DNA from: Gnetum montanum
Taxonomy: Eukaryota > Streptophyta > Gnetopsida > Gnetales > Gnetaceae
Reading direction: 5' to 3'
DNA: 64,000 nucleotides
NCBI GenBank assembly: GCA_015680685.1
Contig: MNCI01036612.1
Location: 85,111-149,110 of the forward strand
The position numbers and the translations under genes were made by a program. Positions 25,369 to 37,500 of this stretch are shown piece after piece; position 1 is the first letter of the stretch, and the number at the start of each line of letters is the position of its first letter. The notes under the pieces were generated by a model. The model made no database searches. It was given only the letters and a program-made list of their open reading frames with translations, and had not been told where the DNA came from.

Positions 25369-26952
25369 TGAAACACCCCAAAATCCAAAGGCATGCCTGC
25401 TTCACCAAGCCTTTGCAATTCAAGAAATGTTACAGTAGTTCTTCAAGAGATGGATTCTCTGAAGTTTAGATTATCCACTTTAGCAAGTTTTCTAAGTCAA
25501 GAAGTCTTGCTACGCTACGTCGTGTAGCATAGCAAACTTCAAAAGACATTTTTAGAAGCACAGTGCTACACTATGCTATGCTACGAAGCGTAGCACAACG
25601 TAGTAAAAGGTGGACAATTAGCCCCTTCATCCGACTTCAAGTTCTTTGGCAATGTCTCCTTCCATCAAAAAGTGGCAAACTTGTCAAAATCAAGTCATGT
25701 TTGATGCTAAGCTACGCTAAGCTAAAAGACGCAGGGAGGCATAGCCATTCTATGGAAGTGACAGAAGGTATCTCAAAGGGTGGGATTAGCAAGTTCGCAA
25801 TTTTCGCAGTGAAAAAGACAAATTTTGTAGATTGGTGATGTTTTTGGGACTAAGGATAGTTGCTATGCTATGATACATTACGTAGCATATCATAGTGTAG
25901 AAAATTTGTGACCAGTAGTCACAACACTGCGAAGGTTTCCAACACATGCAACGGGACACAATGCAGATTTTTTTTGCTTCAAATTGACGGTTATGCTATG
26001 CTATGTTGCATAACGTAGCACAGTGTGACAAGATGCCACACTACACCAAACATGTTATGCTACAAAGCATGGTAAGGCATGGTGAGTGGTTATGCAACAT
26101 TAATGCACCTCGCCTAATTGCACCATTTCTCTGACAGCCTAATTACGATGTGGTAGGTTTGTAATTACGGCATGGCAAGCTCACCCAATGGTCATGCAGG
26201 CATGTGCAGCATAGACAAGTCAACATAGGCCCAAGGCACAAGGCATTGAAATTGCATCTTTCGTGCACCCTTGGTCCTATAAATATCCTAATGAACGATG
26301 CTAAAAGGGCTTCTGGCACTGGGGCTCTCTTTTTACACTTTTGGTTCTGGTTCTCTAAGCAGTCTAGTCAGCTAATGATTTTGTTAGCTGACAAGCAAGC
26401 AAGGTAGCACCATAAGCTTGAGCATTGTAAGCTTCCTGTTTCGATATTGTAAATAGTTAGTATTCTCAATTCGCATTTTGTTCTACTCTTTCCTACCACT
26501 TTCGTAGCACTTCGCATTGTCAATGCCTAAGTCTGCATTCAAGAACACAACTGTCTCACTATACACGTCTTGATTACCCTCGAGATCTCTGCACTTCCTA
26601 GCACTGTGCAACCGATTGTATCCATCTTCGCAAAGTGAAGTTGTAGCTTCGAAGCGGTGCATTTTTCTAACTGCATTTTATTTTGTCTCCTGCTTATTGT
26701 TGCATTTTACACTATTCTTTGCCTCTTCTACATTCAAGCATTACTTCACGACATCAGTTTCATTTTCAAATCACACATTGCAAAAGGTTATATTAACACT
26801 GATTAAGTCCTTTTCTGATTGACCAGACCGTTCAGGGTGTCCCGTTCCTATCCAATCTAGCACGACCCTTCTATCAAAACGAGGTCAAGACTGTCAGTGG
26901 CCAATGACCCATTGGCATTCTTTTCCAGCCGTTAACATTTTCAGTCGCTACA
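25369..26952 (+). repeat. Tat element A 5' LTR
   Basis: This 1584-bp LTR starts TGAAACACC and ends GTCGCTACA. It matches 41242-42815. U3 contains several hairpin-forming GCTATGCTA/TAGCATAGC words (about 25506, 25565, 25860, 25995). A TATA box lies at 26278. No standard primer-binding site could be recognised after 26952. Confidence 0.92.
26278..26285 (+). promoter_or_regulatory. TATA box, Tat A 5' LTR
   Basis: TATAAATA lies in the same place in three of the four Tat LTRs (also 44927-44934 and 58363-58370 on the minus strand). The 3' LTR of element A has TATAAACA at 42141-42148. Confidence 0.75.
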
Positions 26953-27618
26953 GTTTTTCTAGCACTAGAAGGAGGGCCTTCTAGTTCCCTTTCTGCATGT
27001 CATGGTAGTCCTGTAAGCCTTCTGCACCCTGATATGCATTAGCATAAACTTGACACCCATCTATGATTTGTTTACGCATCGTGTGGTGCAGATTGGTCAC
27101 CTCGACACTTCCTCAGGAACCCTACAAGACATAAAGGCTCCAGTTGCCAACTGACTTTCCTTTCTTACAGTAGTATTTCATTTATTCTATACCCTATCAT
27201 GCACTAGTGTAAACATGATACCCTTTTGCAGTTTTTTATGCATCGTGTGGTATAGGTTGGTAACCTTGACAGCTCCTTGGGAGCCCTGCAAGACATAAAG
27301 CCTCTTTTTGATTGCTTGTCAACCTCTTTTCTGCTCTTCCCATTCGCAAAATTATTTAGCTTTCCAATTTCCTTACTTTCTTTCACTTTTGCAAAACTAT
27401 TTAGCTTAGTAACAATCACTTCTGCACCTACTGCTATTAACAACTTCAACATTGAGGTTCCCATCACGATTCAAGGGACCCCTAGTGCCAAACAATCGCT
27501 GAACCCAATGATGGAAACATAGAGATCCCTTAGGATTCAAAACTGGGGACTTGTAGGCTTGGCCAAGCAACACGAGCACTATAACTTCCTCTGTGTGAAG
27601 ATTTAGGTAAACCTGCCT
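26953..27618 (+). repeat. Tat A leader with internal direct duplication
   Basis: This is untranslated leader between the LTR and gag. Two copies of a roughly 115-bp unit, at about 27025-27140 and 27190-27305, share CATCGTGTGGT, GGTTGGTAACCTTGAC-like words and a CAAGACATAAAG end. No canonical tRNA-complementary site was found next to the LTR. Confidence 0.7.
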
Positions 27619-29843
27619 TTGGATGTACATGAATTCAAGGGAAAACGTAGCTTCGAGTTCTCTTACTGTGATGAGAAGGAGTTTTTTCCCACTTCTAGTG
27701 CTTCCATACCTTTGACACAGATAAACCGAAGGCTTCTAGACCAACTAATCCAGTTGGCTAGGCTTAGGGAGCAGCAAGCCACAACGTCCAACCAGGATGA
27801 TGCTTTTCAGGATGGATAGGAGGAACTCAATTCCAAATCCAATGAGGGAGGTCAAACCAGCCCCATTCATGTCCCTCCTAACTAGTCCTTCTAGGCCAAC
27901 CCGTTGTCTATCACCATTTCCTTTTTCATCATGCCTACACTCCCATAGCCTGCAACTACAACCAGAATGGGTAGCCATCTCACCTTCCCAGTGTATCAAT
28001 GCCCTTATTCTCCTATTTCATTTGTAGCAACTATGCCTCCACAAACTATTCAGCATCCCATTCTTGTAGCATGTCACACACCAATCATAGCTACCCTACT
28101 GCATGTTGACACTGTACCTACTTCTCAGTCATACGCAACTTCCATTTCGATTCCTACATTCACATATGTTCCATCCACCATGGCGGGCCCAAGCCCGTCC
28201 ATGTGGTGGACACAATTCACTTCTTTTCCTATTTCACAACCTTTTTAGATATCTCATTATGTTCACCTTCAGACCTACCAAACCAAACAAATAGTACAAC
28301 CTAGCATGGGCTATGGTCTGTTCCGTTGGTGACACAAGCAATCTATCTGAAGGCTCAAACCATGGTTGCTGCTCCAACAACACCACCTGCCAAGTGGTGG
28401 ATAGTGCAAGAAGCACCTTTTGCGGGGGCTACCCCAATGGTACCGCTGATGGGTCACACCGCCACCCCTGCCATTCAATAGGTGGGGGCTTCCTTGGCAA
28501 CTCCCTAACCTCCTACATCGTCGTAGGGTTTGGATCAAGCATTCCAACTTATCCAAACCCTCACTAAGGAAATCAAACACCTCAAGGCTGTTGAGTTCGA
28601 CAGGGTACGAGTTAGGGACTTTTACCAAGATGACCCTATCAGCCCTACCATCCCTCCTCTGACGTTACCCCCAAGGATGTCTCTTCCACACTTCACAAAG
28701 TAAAATGGGGAGGGAGATCCCAACGCACATCTAGTTACCTTTAGTTCTGAGTGTCTCCTACTGCAATAGTGGCTACACATGATTATTCATGTCTTTGCCA
28801 TGTCCCTAGCTAAGAGAGCCTTAGATTGGTATCGCGCACTTCCACGCTCGTCCATTTCAACTCTAGAAGAGCTTCTAACCTAGTTCGTGACGTGCTTCAA
28901 GTATGACATGAAGCTAGAGATCACATTGGACCAGTTGATGAGCATCAAGCAAGAGCCTCTGGAACTGGTCCAAAAGTTCATCCAGTGATGAAGCATGACC
29001 CTTACCGAAATCCATGAGCCCATCATGGAGGCCCACTTGTTGGCCATCTTTAAGGGTGAAGTGAATGACTTTATCAAGTCTAAACTATACTACCTTTCCC
29101 CTCGCACTCTTAGTCAATCCTTTTCTCAAACTAAGAGTATACAAGACATGGCTGAGGCAAGCAAAGACCTAACCTACATTGCTTATAAAAATACCTTCAC
29201 AAATAAGGATAACAGTAAGGCCCCAACGACCATAGTGGCCACTGTGGCAATCGAGGCCAAGCCCAAACCTAGTAACAATGGTAACAAGAACAACAAGAAA
29301 CCAGTTGTACCCGCAGCTAACCCCATGCCCAAGCAAAGCAACATGTCGCAACCTCCAATTCCTGCACCTAAGACATCTACGCAAACCAAACTCAACTTTG
29401 AGCGTAAAGATCACTCAAAGTACACCCCACTGCCTCTCAAGCCTTCAGAACTTTTGAAGAAGCTACTGGCAGTGAGGCATATTTAACATAAGAAGATGTT
29501 GAAAGAAGCAAGCAAGAGGCATCAACGCTACTACGAGATCCTTAGGAAACCTTCTTTAGCCCTACCCAATGAGCCCCTAGTTCCTAAGGTTTTCCAGCTA
29601 GATAGTTTTTGTGTCTACCACCAACACTGTGGTCACAACATGGATTACTGTCTGGCATTGCAAGATGACATCCAGAGGTTGATTGGCCAGGGAAAACTGG
29701 TGTTGGATGAAAGCAACCTAGTACATCCCAAAAACCAATCTATGCATGTTTACATAGATCCCTCAATGCCAAAAATTCTAGTTACATCATTAATGTCATC
29801 AACATTAACAAGGATCCTAGGCCACCCCAGTAGCCATTTGTGA
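27619..29843 (+). pseudogene. Tat A gag
   Basis: Gag forms the virus-like particle and binds RNA. The N-terminal part (27619-28250) is Pro-, Ser- and Thr-rich and in another frame from the rest, so at least one frameshift separates them. The capsid-like part starts near 28570 (VRVRDFYQDDPISPTIPP) and includes AKRALDWYRALP and GEVNDFIKSKLYYLSPRTL. A basic Asn/Lys-rich stretch follows. The zinc motif (FCVYHQHCGHNMDYC, 29607-29651) then precedes LQDDIQRLI, a signature seen in Tat gags. In-frame stops occur at about 28700, 28770, 28880, 28987 and 29484. It is homologous to the gag remnant at 5060-7100. Confidence 0.85.
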
Positions 29844-29849
29844 TTCGTG

Positions 29850-31230
29850 TGCCTCAACGTAGTGCACCAGCATCATGAGCAGCTAATCAAATCTCGCAAC
29901 AGTCATTTGTCTTGAGAGTCCCTCCATGAGCATCCATCTCCATGCCGGCTGTTAGCAAAACTATGCTACTTTGCCCACTAACACCGTTACCTCCTTTCAT
30001 TATTAGGGGTTCAACTCCTTCGAAGACCCCCACCTCGCAAAAGATAGCTGAAAAACCTTCTCATCCTAAAAAATGAGAAGTATGTTTCGCGGGTGAGGCA
30101 TTGAAGGGGAATACCACCCAAGACATTCCCAAGCCTACTTCTTTCCCCCCTTCACCTACACCTTCATCACCAAATATGAACATTTCTATAACCACACAGT
30201 CTACGCCGCCCCACTGAAAAGGGTCTGAACATAGATCCAAAGTTGCCCCTCCTTGGGAAATTTATCTTCTAGGATGAATTGAAGAGTAGGAAAGTGCCAA
30301 ACAGGGGGGTGGCCAAGACCTTTTAGATGCCCTCATCCAGGTCAACGAGGCTCTAAAATAGAAAAACACTACACTGAGCCTGTACGGCCTGATCATGAAA
30401 TCTATCCCCCACCGTGAGGCTCTGATCCACATGCTAACAGCGATTCCAGTCAACAAAGACATGCCAGTGGAAGAGGAAGTGATCCACTTTGTTATTCTTC
30501 CCTCTGCACCCGTAGAGCCTAAGTCATTCCAATTTACTTTTAGTGACGACACCATTAGGAAAGATCCCAAAAGTGGTTAGGTGACAATAGCACCCCTTTT
30601 TATCATAATTTGGATTAGCTAACACTGGATCCGAAGGGTACACGTTGATGATGGGGTTGCCAGAAATGTTATCCCCTTCCTTATTGTGGACAAGCTACGC
30701 TTGGTCAACTAAATCAAATCCACAATGACGCCATGTCTAAGGTCATTCAACAGGGCACACGTCCTAGTGAAAGGCATAGTCTACATAGACTTTGTAGTAG
30801 GGGACCAGTTCCCCACAAGCGCAACGTTCATCGTAGTCGAGGAAATGCCTAGGTTCAACTTGATCTTGGGGAGATCATGGTTAGCACAACTTAGGGCTAT
30901 CTCCTCATCCATACATCAGGAAATCCACCTGCCATACATGGGCAGGGAGGTGGTGATCCATGATGCTAAAATAGTAGCACAAGCTATTAGTAACGTAGAC
31001 ATGGAGTAGGGTTCAGAGGTCGTAACCTCTGAGAATGAAATGTTTGCTTAAGCACACATTAACCATCCAACGAGAGAGTCAGCCCAACAAGCTAATTACC
31101 AAAACGAAACCATATGGGTTGAGTTTCCCTTCCAAGCGGGGCACAATGATGTGAATGAGGGCCTTGGAAAAACACCTCGGCCTTATGTTCCACTCAACCC
31201 ATGGTGGGTCAAGAAGAAACTATGCATAGT
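29850..31230 (+). pseudogene. Tat A linker and aspartic protease
   Basis: The linker (30395-30580) matches 1259-1065 minus. The protease follows: VHVDDGVARNVIPF has Asp-Asp-Gly at 30647-30655 where Asp-Ser/Thr-Gly is usual, then VKGIVYIDFVVGDQFP and NLILGRSWLAQLRAIS. The frame ends VKKKLCIV and a stop at about 31230. Element B ends its protease with a matching KKQLRIA and stop, so this is probably the natural end of the gag-protease polyprotein. RT is not fused; it begins 5 kb further on, beyond the opposite-strand gene. Confidence 0.82.
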
Positions 31231-31317
31231 GTAGCAACCCCACTACTTCTTGCCTAGTTGCCATCCCTTGTACATTCACCACTTTTTTCTTTTTTAACAT
31301 ACCATCCTTTTGGCATG

Positions 31318-31592
31318 CTACGCAATGGCCCGAAATGGCCTAAAACTATGCTATGATATGGCCCGAAATGGCCTAAAACTATGCTATGCTATAGCCCAAA
31401 ATGGCCTAAAACTAGCAATGGCCCGAAACGTCCTAAAACTATGCTATGCTATGGCCTGAAACAACCTAAAACTAGCAATGGCCAAAAGCGGCCTAAAATT
31501 AGCAATGGCTTGAAATGGCCTAAAACTAGCAATGGCCCGAAATGGCCTAAAACTATGCTACACTATGGCCTGAAATGGCCTAAAACTAGCAC
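31318..31592. repeat. Spacer 1 tandem repeats, Tat A
   Basis: About nine degenerate units of GGCCCGAAATGGCCTAAAAC followed by TAGCA or TATGCTA. The AAAACTAGCA end is close to the TAAACTAGCA core of spacers 2 and 3. Reverse-complement units are at 57020-57340 in element B, at the same place between protease and the opposite-strand gene. Confidence 0.88.
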
Positions 31593-31770
31593 ATGAAAGC
31601 ATGAAAATTTTACTCGAAACATAGCATGTATACAATGTACAAGGTAATGGAGAACCAATTTCTGTTTCAAAAAATCCTCTTTTCTTTATTCAAAACTATT
31701 GTCTTTTAAACAATGTTTGCAAAATTTGTTACACAAAAATTCAAAATTCCAAGAAAAAAATCCCATGCTT

Positions 31771-34700
31771 TCATGGATTGTCTCTATTTGCATCATCTTT
31801 GTCTTTCATTTCTACATCATTTCATTTTGCATCACCTTCCCCTACATTGCCCTCTACCAGTTCTTCATTCCCTCCCTCTATGGGCCCTGTGCCCTCATTT
31901 GGAGCCTGCATCGTAGGGGTGAAGTGGTTAGCTAGGGCAACAAACGAAAACTGCAATAGAGCATAAGCATTAACATGGTAGGAAGCAACTAACCTGAGAA
32001 GGGCTTGTGTCCATCTCAAAGGGTATCTAGTCTAAACCAAGCCTGAGGCAATGCCAAACTTCCTCTACCATGATGTCCACCCAATGCCTGTTGCTTAGTT
32101 CAACATCCATAGTAGCTCTCTCCCTTTCAGCGGTTGTCCACCTTGGTGGTCCTGGAGAAAAGGAGACGGTTGCAGTCGCTCCTATGGGAAGGTCCACTTT
32201 CAAGTCAAGAGATTCTGTAACCTTTACTTGCTTCTTGAACTTGGCATAGCCCTCAGAGGCATCAATGAAATTTATCAATGCTTCATACGTAAACGCCTCC
32301 ACAACAGCATCCCTATATAGTTTACGATGGGTGGCATTTTTCTATTTATACCATGTGTTTATGGTTTCTATGGGACTGCCCCCATTCGTAAACCTTGGCA
32401 TTGAAGTCATTCAAATCTTGACACTTCTAGGCTAGTAAGTCCATCTACATCCATTGTTCTATTATTTCATCAGTGGCTTTGATGTTCTAACATGTGACTA
32501 TCCAAAACCTGGCATAGTCTATTACAGCCGTGTGCCATTCCTCATTATTAGTGTCACGGGGTATGAGGAACTTGTTCCTCGACTTGAGATCCTCCACCTC
32601 GATGATCAAGTTGGCCTCCCTTTGCTAAACCCTTTGGACCTATTTCCACAGGTCCTCGTTGATGCACTTATACTCCCACAAGGAGCGTGTCGAGTGCAGA
32701 ACGCATTTTCAAGCCTTGTCGTATGTGCAACGATACACCTCAGTCACTTTAGGTAGGAATGTAGGCATGACACCAACTTTCAAAGGCCATGCTGGGTTCC
32801 ATTTGAGTCTAGAGGCTACCATGACACAAAGAGTGTAGCAATCGAGTTAGCGTAGCAAGATTAGAAAACTCAAGAAACTCTAGCATAACAACATGAGAGT
32901 ACCTAACACTACTACTTACCCGTGTCAAGGTCTACCTGCTGGAGGTGATTGATCATGTCATCAACGATTCCATGCACGAACATAACCACCTCAGGGATCT
33001 CGGTCCATGACTTCGCATGAATCGGAGAGGGTCCTATACCATCAACAGTAGTTCCTGTTACATAACTAAACATATCCGCAATGGCTGAAATGGACTATGA
33101 CAAGGAAAACATATTACCAAACTCACCAACATCCGATTGTGGTCTCCCTTCTTGCTAATGCAAGAAGATGGAAATAGCCTTGGTAGAGGTCCCTACCAAG
33201 TCTGTACGGACATATTCCTCATGTGCTGGTGCCTTTCCTTTTAGGAGACTAGCTTCTTCTTTATTCAAACGAGGCTCCTCTTCATTAGTAGGAGGATTCT
33301 CCATAACAACAAGAACTCCCACCTTAGCGATAGGTGTCCTTCCCTTCTTGATCGAGGCCTTTTCTTCTGAGACTGGGGCCTCTGTGTCTTTATTTGTCGT
33401 CCCTATCTTAGGGGCCGACACCTCTTCATCACCTTCTTCTTCTTCTTCTTCTTCCTTTGCTAGAAAAGAAACATTTTTGCACAAATCTAAAACAATATAG
33501 CTTCAAGCAAGTGCTACGCTATGCTACATTGCCTAGTGTAGCATAGCATAGCAAACAATAACAAAGTAAGCATTAGACAAAAGTGTTTACCAATGGGGGG
33601 TTGCATCCTCTACAGGTTAAGCCGTAGTCTCTACCCCTCCTCTTCCTCCATGTGAAGGGTTTCCACAGCTAGGAGAGGCCTCTTCCATTGTAAATTTTTT
33701 GGCACAGTCCCGGCTATGAGGCGTTCCACCTGTGACATGCTATCGGCTACGGAAGGGGGCATCTTTCCTATGCTATCCTAGCCACGAACATTGCAAGCCA
33801 CCCAATCCTTTATCATCATAGAAAATGACTCCCCAATTATTTCTGGGGGATATTTGGCTCACATTGTCTAGAGAATCTGGCAAATCCACGGTCTGGAAAT
33901 CTAGTTGTGATTTCGCATGACCTAAGCTCCATTCTCGTGAACCACCAGGAACTCCACGAAGCACTTTAGATAGGCTATGTAGAAGGCATAATGTATGTTG
34001 GAATAACACTCTGATTTTTGACAGAGTCCCAAGATTTCATCCTACAAGCATTTACATAGAAAGTTGGCCCACTCCTCATGTACAGTAACGGGAAAGGCTA
34101 AAGTTCAAGCAGAACTTGTTCAACAATGACCAGTTTTAAGGGTTCTTCCCACTCCTCATCAAACCAACCTTGCTACTTGCACTGATCGTAGGGAATACGA
34201 GATAGGCCTGGGAAGGTGTGGTATTCACCCCCGCATTGACCAATCACACCCTCCCGTAGGTTTTTAGTAGAAGAGAACTCCTGTAGGGCTATCTGTGTTG
34301 TAGCCAATAGACTTGATAGGTCATGAACCCCATCCTTGTTGATGAGGAACCTAGTAACAAATGCATACTAATAGCATTAGGCCAATATGGCCATCATCAC
34401 ACAAACACAGTGAAACAAGGTTGCAAAACTCACCCGCTAGCAAAGTAGATACTTCCCTGTGGGTTCTGGAAGCACGTTGCTATATAATGTGCGACGAATA
34501 ATGTGTTGTAACAGTGGTAGAAGCTATACTCAGGCATGTCTCAAATCCAAGCCAAACACCTTAACCCTATTGGGAGCTAACTGGATCCTTCTCCTTGCTT
34601 GCTCATGATTGCCCCATCAATCAGAAACTTCAAAATGCCCCGACTTGCCCTAGGAAAAATGGCTTTTGTTATGCTGGCCACCTCCTCCTCCTCTAGGGAT

Positions 34701-35540
34701 GAAAAAACCATCACACTGAAGTGGTCGAGGAGGAATTTTAAGAAGTCCTATTCCCCTTTCCTAAACCAAATCCCCCGCTCTCTCACATGTATCTGGGAAG
34801 GAGGAGCGTTGGCCACAGGTTTACTCACATGACACAGGACCCATCTAATTTCTAAAAAAATTAGGATTGGCCTTAGTCCCATCTTACACAACACAACCAA
34901 CAAGCATTAGCATCATGTCTTAGTGCAATACACATAAAATGTACCAACACCTAACAATTTATGCATATAGCATAGCATAACCCTCTTCCTGCACATAGCG
35001 TAGCGAGAACATGAAAGCACTAGCATAGCGAAAATAGCCTAGCGTAGCAGTAGAGAAGTTAACCCTAACAAGGTGATTAACAATATGCCCCGATAGAACA
35101 CATGTCACATCACGCATGGCCCAACCCTCCTCCAGGTGCTATGTCACGCCATTCAAAAGCCAAGTAACTTAAACTGCCCGAACCCCCGCGGTTATGACAA
35201 CCATGGTGGTGGCGGTTTAAGCCACCTTGCATGCAACAATGGCGTAATGTTTATGCATTCATCATAGCCAAAATGGCAACAGCGGTGATGCAAAAGACAA
35301 AACAACGCAATGAAAAAAAGCATAGGTGGCTAAGAATAGGATCTAAAATGAAAGTGAAGAACAATAGAAGCAAAACATGATAAGAGAATTGTGGAAAAAT
35401 AGAGCAAGCATAGTAACCTACTGAGTAAATGGCGTGTTCTTCCGTACCACAATGCGTGCTTGTGTCACGTGCCCTATGGTTTCCTTCACCTCCTCGACCT
35501 TTGCAAGCACCAAATGCATGTGTTCCTTCTTCGAAGCCAT
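31771..35540 (-). pseudogene. Opposite-strand spliced gene in Tat A
   Basis: This gene runs against the element, between protease and RT. Exon 1 starts at ATG 35540 (MASKKEHMHLVLAKVEEVKE) with a donor GTAGGT at 35421. Exon 2 starts at 34851 after TTTTTTTAG and includes ILKFLIDGAIMSKQGEGSS. Exon 3 starts at 34350 and includes GVIGQCGGEYHTFP. A later exon ends at a donor GTAAAC (33590). An acidic exon (EEEEEEEGDEEVSAPKIGTT, 33465-33125) follows, then others, and a last exon 31909-31771 with a short acidic tail. All have counterparts in element B with the same splice positions. Compared with B, about 600 bp are missing near 34030. Several stops make it non-functional. Function is unknown; see the B copy. 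Confidence 0.78.
33508..33552. repeat. Hairpin repeat in intron of opposite-strand gene
   Basis: GCTATGCTACA and TGTAGCATAGC face each other around an 8-base centre. It lies just upstream of the acidic exon. Element B has the same type of hairpin in the equivalent intron (54939-54985). The words are those that fill the Tat LTRs. Confidence 0.7.
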
Positions 35541-35869
35541 TGTCCTACTCCCAGATTTCTTTTCCTCATCATTGTGTAGGAAATCGCCTTGCTCGCTATT
35601 AGCACAATCACTCTAAAATCGCCTTGTGCTGCAAATATGGGCTCTAAGCTCTTACGTTAAGAATGAAAAGCTTACCAAGGTTTAATCCCTATTTATGGCC
35701 ATAATGGTAAAAAGGAAAAACTTGCTACTCTCTCTCTCTCCGTTTAATGTGGAGTGCACCATACAGCGTAGCATGCATGCCACGACATCATAGCACTGTT
35801 AGCATTAAAACCTTGACACACTCCAGGCTAACTACTTGCTTTTCCAAAAAATGAAAAAAATATATTTTC

Positions 35870-36145
35870 AATTATCCATAGTCTGAAAAGACCTTAAACT
35901 AGCAATCATAGTGCATTTGCAACTTCCTTGATTCGAAAAGACCTTAAACTAGCATGTTTCGATCTATCATACGTTTGCACTCCGCAATGACACTAAACTA
36001 GCAATCTCATGTTTTCACATTGGTAGTTTTCCATTTTCTCCTTAGCAGCACCACATTTTCACATCAACATTTTTACATTTTCTATTTTAGTAGCTCTGCA
36101 TCTCCATGCCATAACAGTCTACCATGACTTTAAACTGGAAAAATT
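35870..36145. repeat. Spacer 2 repeats, Tat A
   Basis: Three clear units with GAAAAGACCTTAAACTAGCA or CACTAAACTAGCAATC, then one diverged unit (CTTTAAACTGG). The spacer separates the start of the opposite-strand gene from the RT frame. The reverse-complement counterpart is at 51610-51910 in element B. Confidence 0.85.
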
Positions 36146-36289
36146 TCAATCACCACATCATACTTCGATAGTTACATCTCGTCATTTCTTTGCAAGTTTT
36201 TGTTATAGACAATTGCTAATATCAAGTGCCTCTTAACAAGGCTTTTGTCTTATTTTGACAAATTAGGTGGAAAAATGGAAATCCATCAC

Positions 36290-37500
36290 AATATCTCCAG
36301 ACCTTTAGCTCTAGCAGGTCCACATGGTAAGCTCATGAGACAACTGAACCCAAACCTGATCAATTGGGGGTCAACATAGCTAGCACCATAGCTTCCTTAG
36401 AAACATCCCCAAATTGGCCCAAGCATCTAGTTCGAACCATAGATCTAGAGGCCGAGGATGTAACTAAGGATCATCTGGTTAAGACACCTATGACCATGTC
36501 CAAGGGATAAGTAAAAATGTTAAAGCTTAGTTCCCTCCTAGATGCACATACGCATGAAAACGTAACCAAGATTCTGCAAGACAACGTCAAAGTATTTGCA
36601 TGGTCGTACAATGACATGTGGGGTTTAGATCCAAGGCTGATACAGCATAACATCATCCTAGACCCACGTGTGAAGGAAGTCAAGTAGAAGGCTCGTAAAG
36701 TTAAACCAGAAATCTCATTAGCCATAAGGGACAAAATCACAAAGCTATACCAAGATGGTTTCATCCACACAGTTGATTATTTGGAATGGGTGTCCAACAT
36801 TGTCATGGTTTCTAAGAAAATGAGAGGAATATGAATCTGTATAGACTTCCAGGATTTAAACAGAGTGATAATCAAAGATGATTTTCCACTTCTAAGCATC
36901 GATCAACTCATCGACACTACGATTGGTCATTCTCTGTTATCCTTCATGGATGGCTTTTCCAGCTACAACTAAATTCACATCAATCTGGAGCATCAGCTAC
37001 TAACAACCTTCATGACCCCACGGGGTACCTTCTATTACACCATGATGCCTTTTGGGCTCAAGAACACTGGAGCAAGCTACCAACAAGCCATGATCTATAT
37101 CCTCAGCGACTACATCCTAGAAACGTTAAATCACTATGTGGATGATATAGTAGTCAAGCCCAAGGAGACAGCTGATCATCCACATGATCTAGAGGTAGTC
37201 CTTAAATGTTTTCAAATGCATGATCTACACCTTAATCCTAAGAAGTGTGTCTTTAGTGTGAAAACCATACACATGTTAGGGTTCGTAGTATCGAATGGTG
37301 GAATAAGGGTGGACCCTAACAAAGTCAAGGCAATCTTCAACCTGGAACCTCCTACAAACCTTAAGGAGTTACATGGCTTACAAGGTAGGGTACAATTCAT
37401 CCGAAGGTTTATAGAAAAGTTGATTGACAAGTTACATCCCATGCAACATATTCTAAAGAGAGGGGTTATCTTCAAATGGAAAACCCAATGTCAATGAGCC
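36290..37500 (+). pseudogene. Tat A reverse transcriptase
   Basis: The frame begins near 36300 (GPHGKLMRQLNP, matched in element B by GPHGELMRQLNP), passes a conserved MLKLSSLLD segment and enters RT. Motifs are EWVSNIVMVSKKMRG, CIDFQDLNRVIIKDDFPL, SLLSFMDGFSSYN, TMMPFGLKNTGASYQ and the catalytic Tyr-Val-Asp-Asp at 37135-37146. The frame is constant from 36500 to 38300 apart from point-mutation stops, for example at 37495-37497. Having its own apparent start after a spacer suggests it was expressed by splicing from the gag-protease transcript, as described for Ogre elements. Confidence 0.88.

Noticed and set aside
26953-26975. Standard tRNA primer site of Tat A
   Set aside because: The bases after the LTR do not match any primer site I know; none is annotated.
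28234-28628. Minus-strand frames within Tat A gag
   Set aside because: They overlap the gag frame, have no counterpart in the gag remnant at 5-7 kb, and show no known domain.
31318-31592. CRISPR-like array of short repeats
   Set aside because: Units are degenerate with no constant-length spacers, lie inside a plant retrotransposon, and recur in the partner element. It is a tandem spacer array.
33168-33500. Plus-strand serine-rich frame of 110 codons
   Set aside because: It is the mirror of the Glu-rich exon on the minus strand, which is the one conserved in element B.
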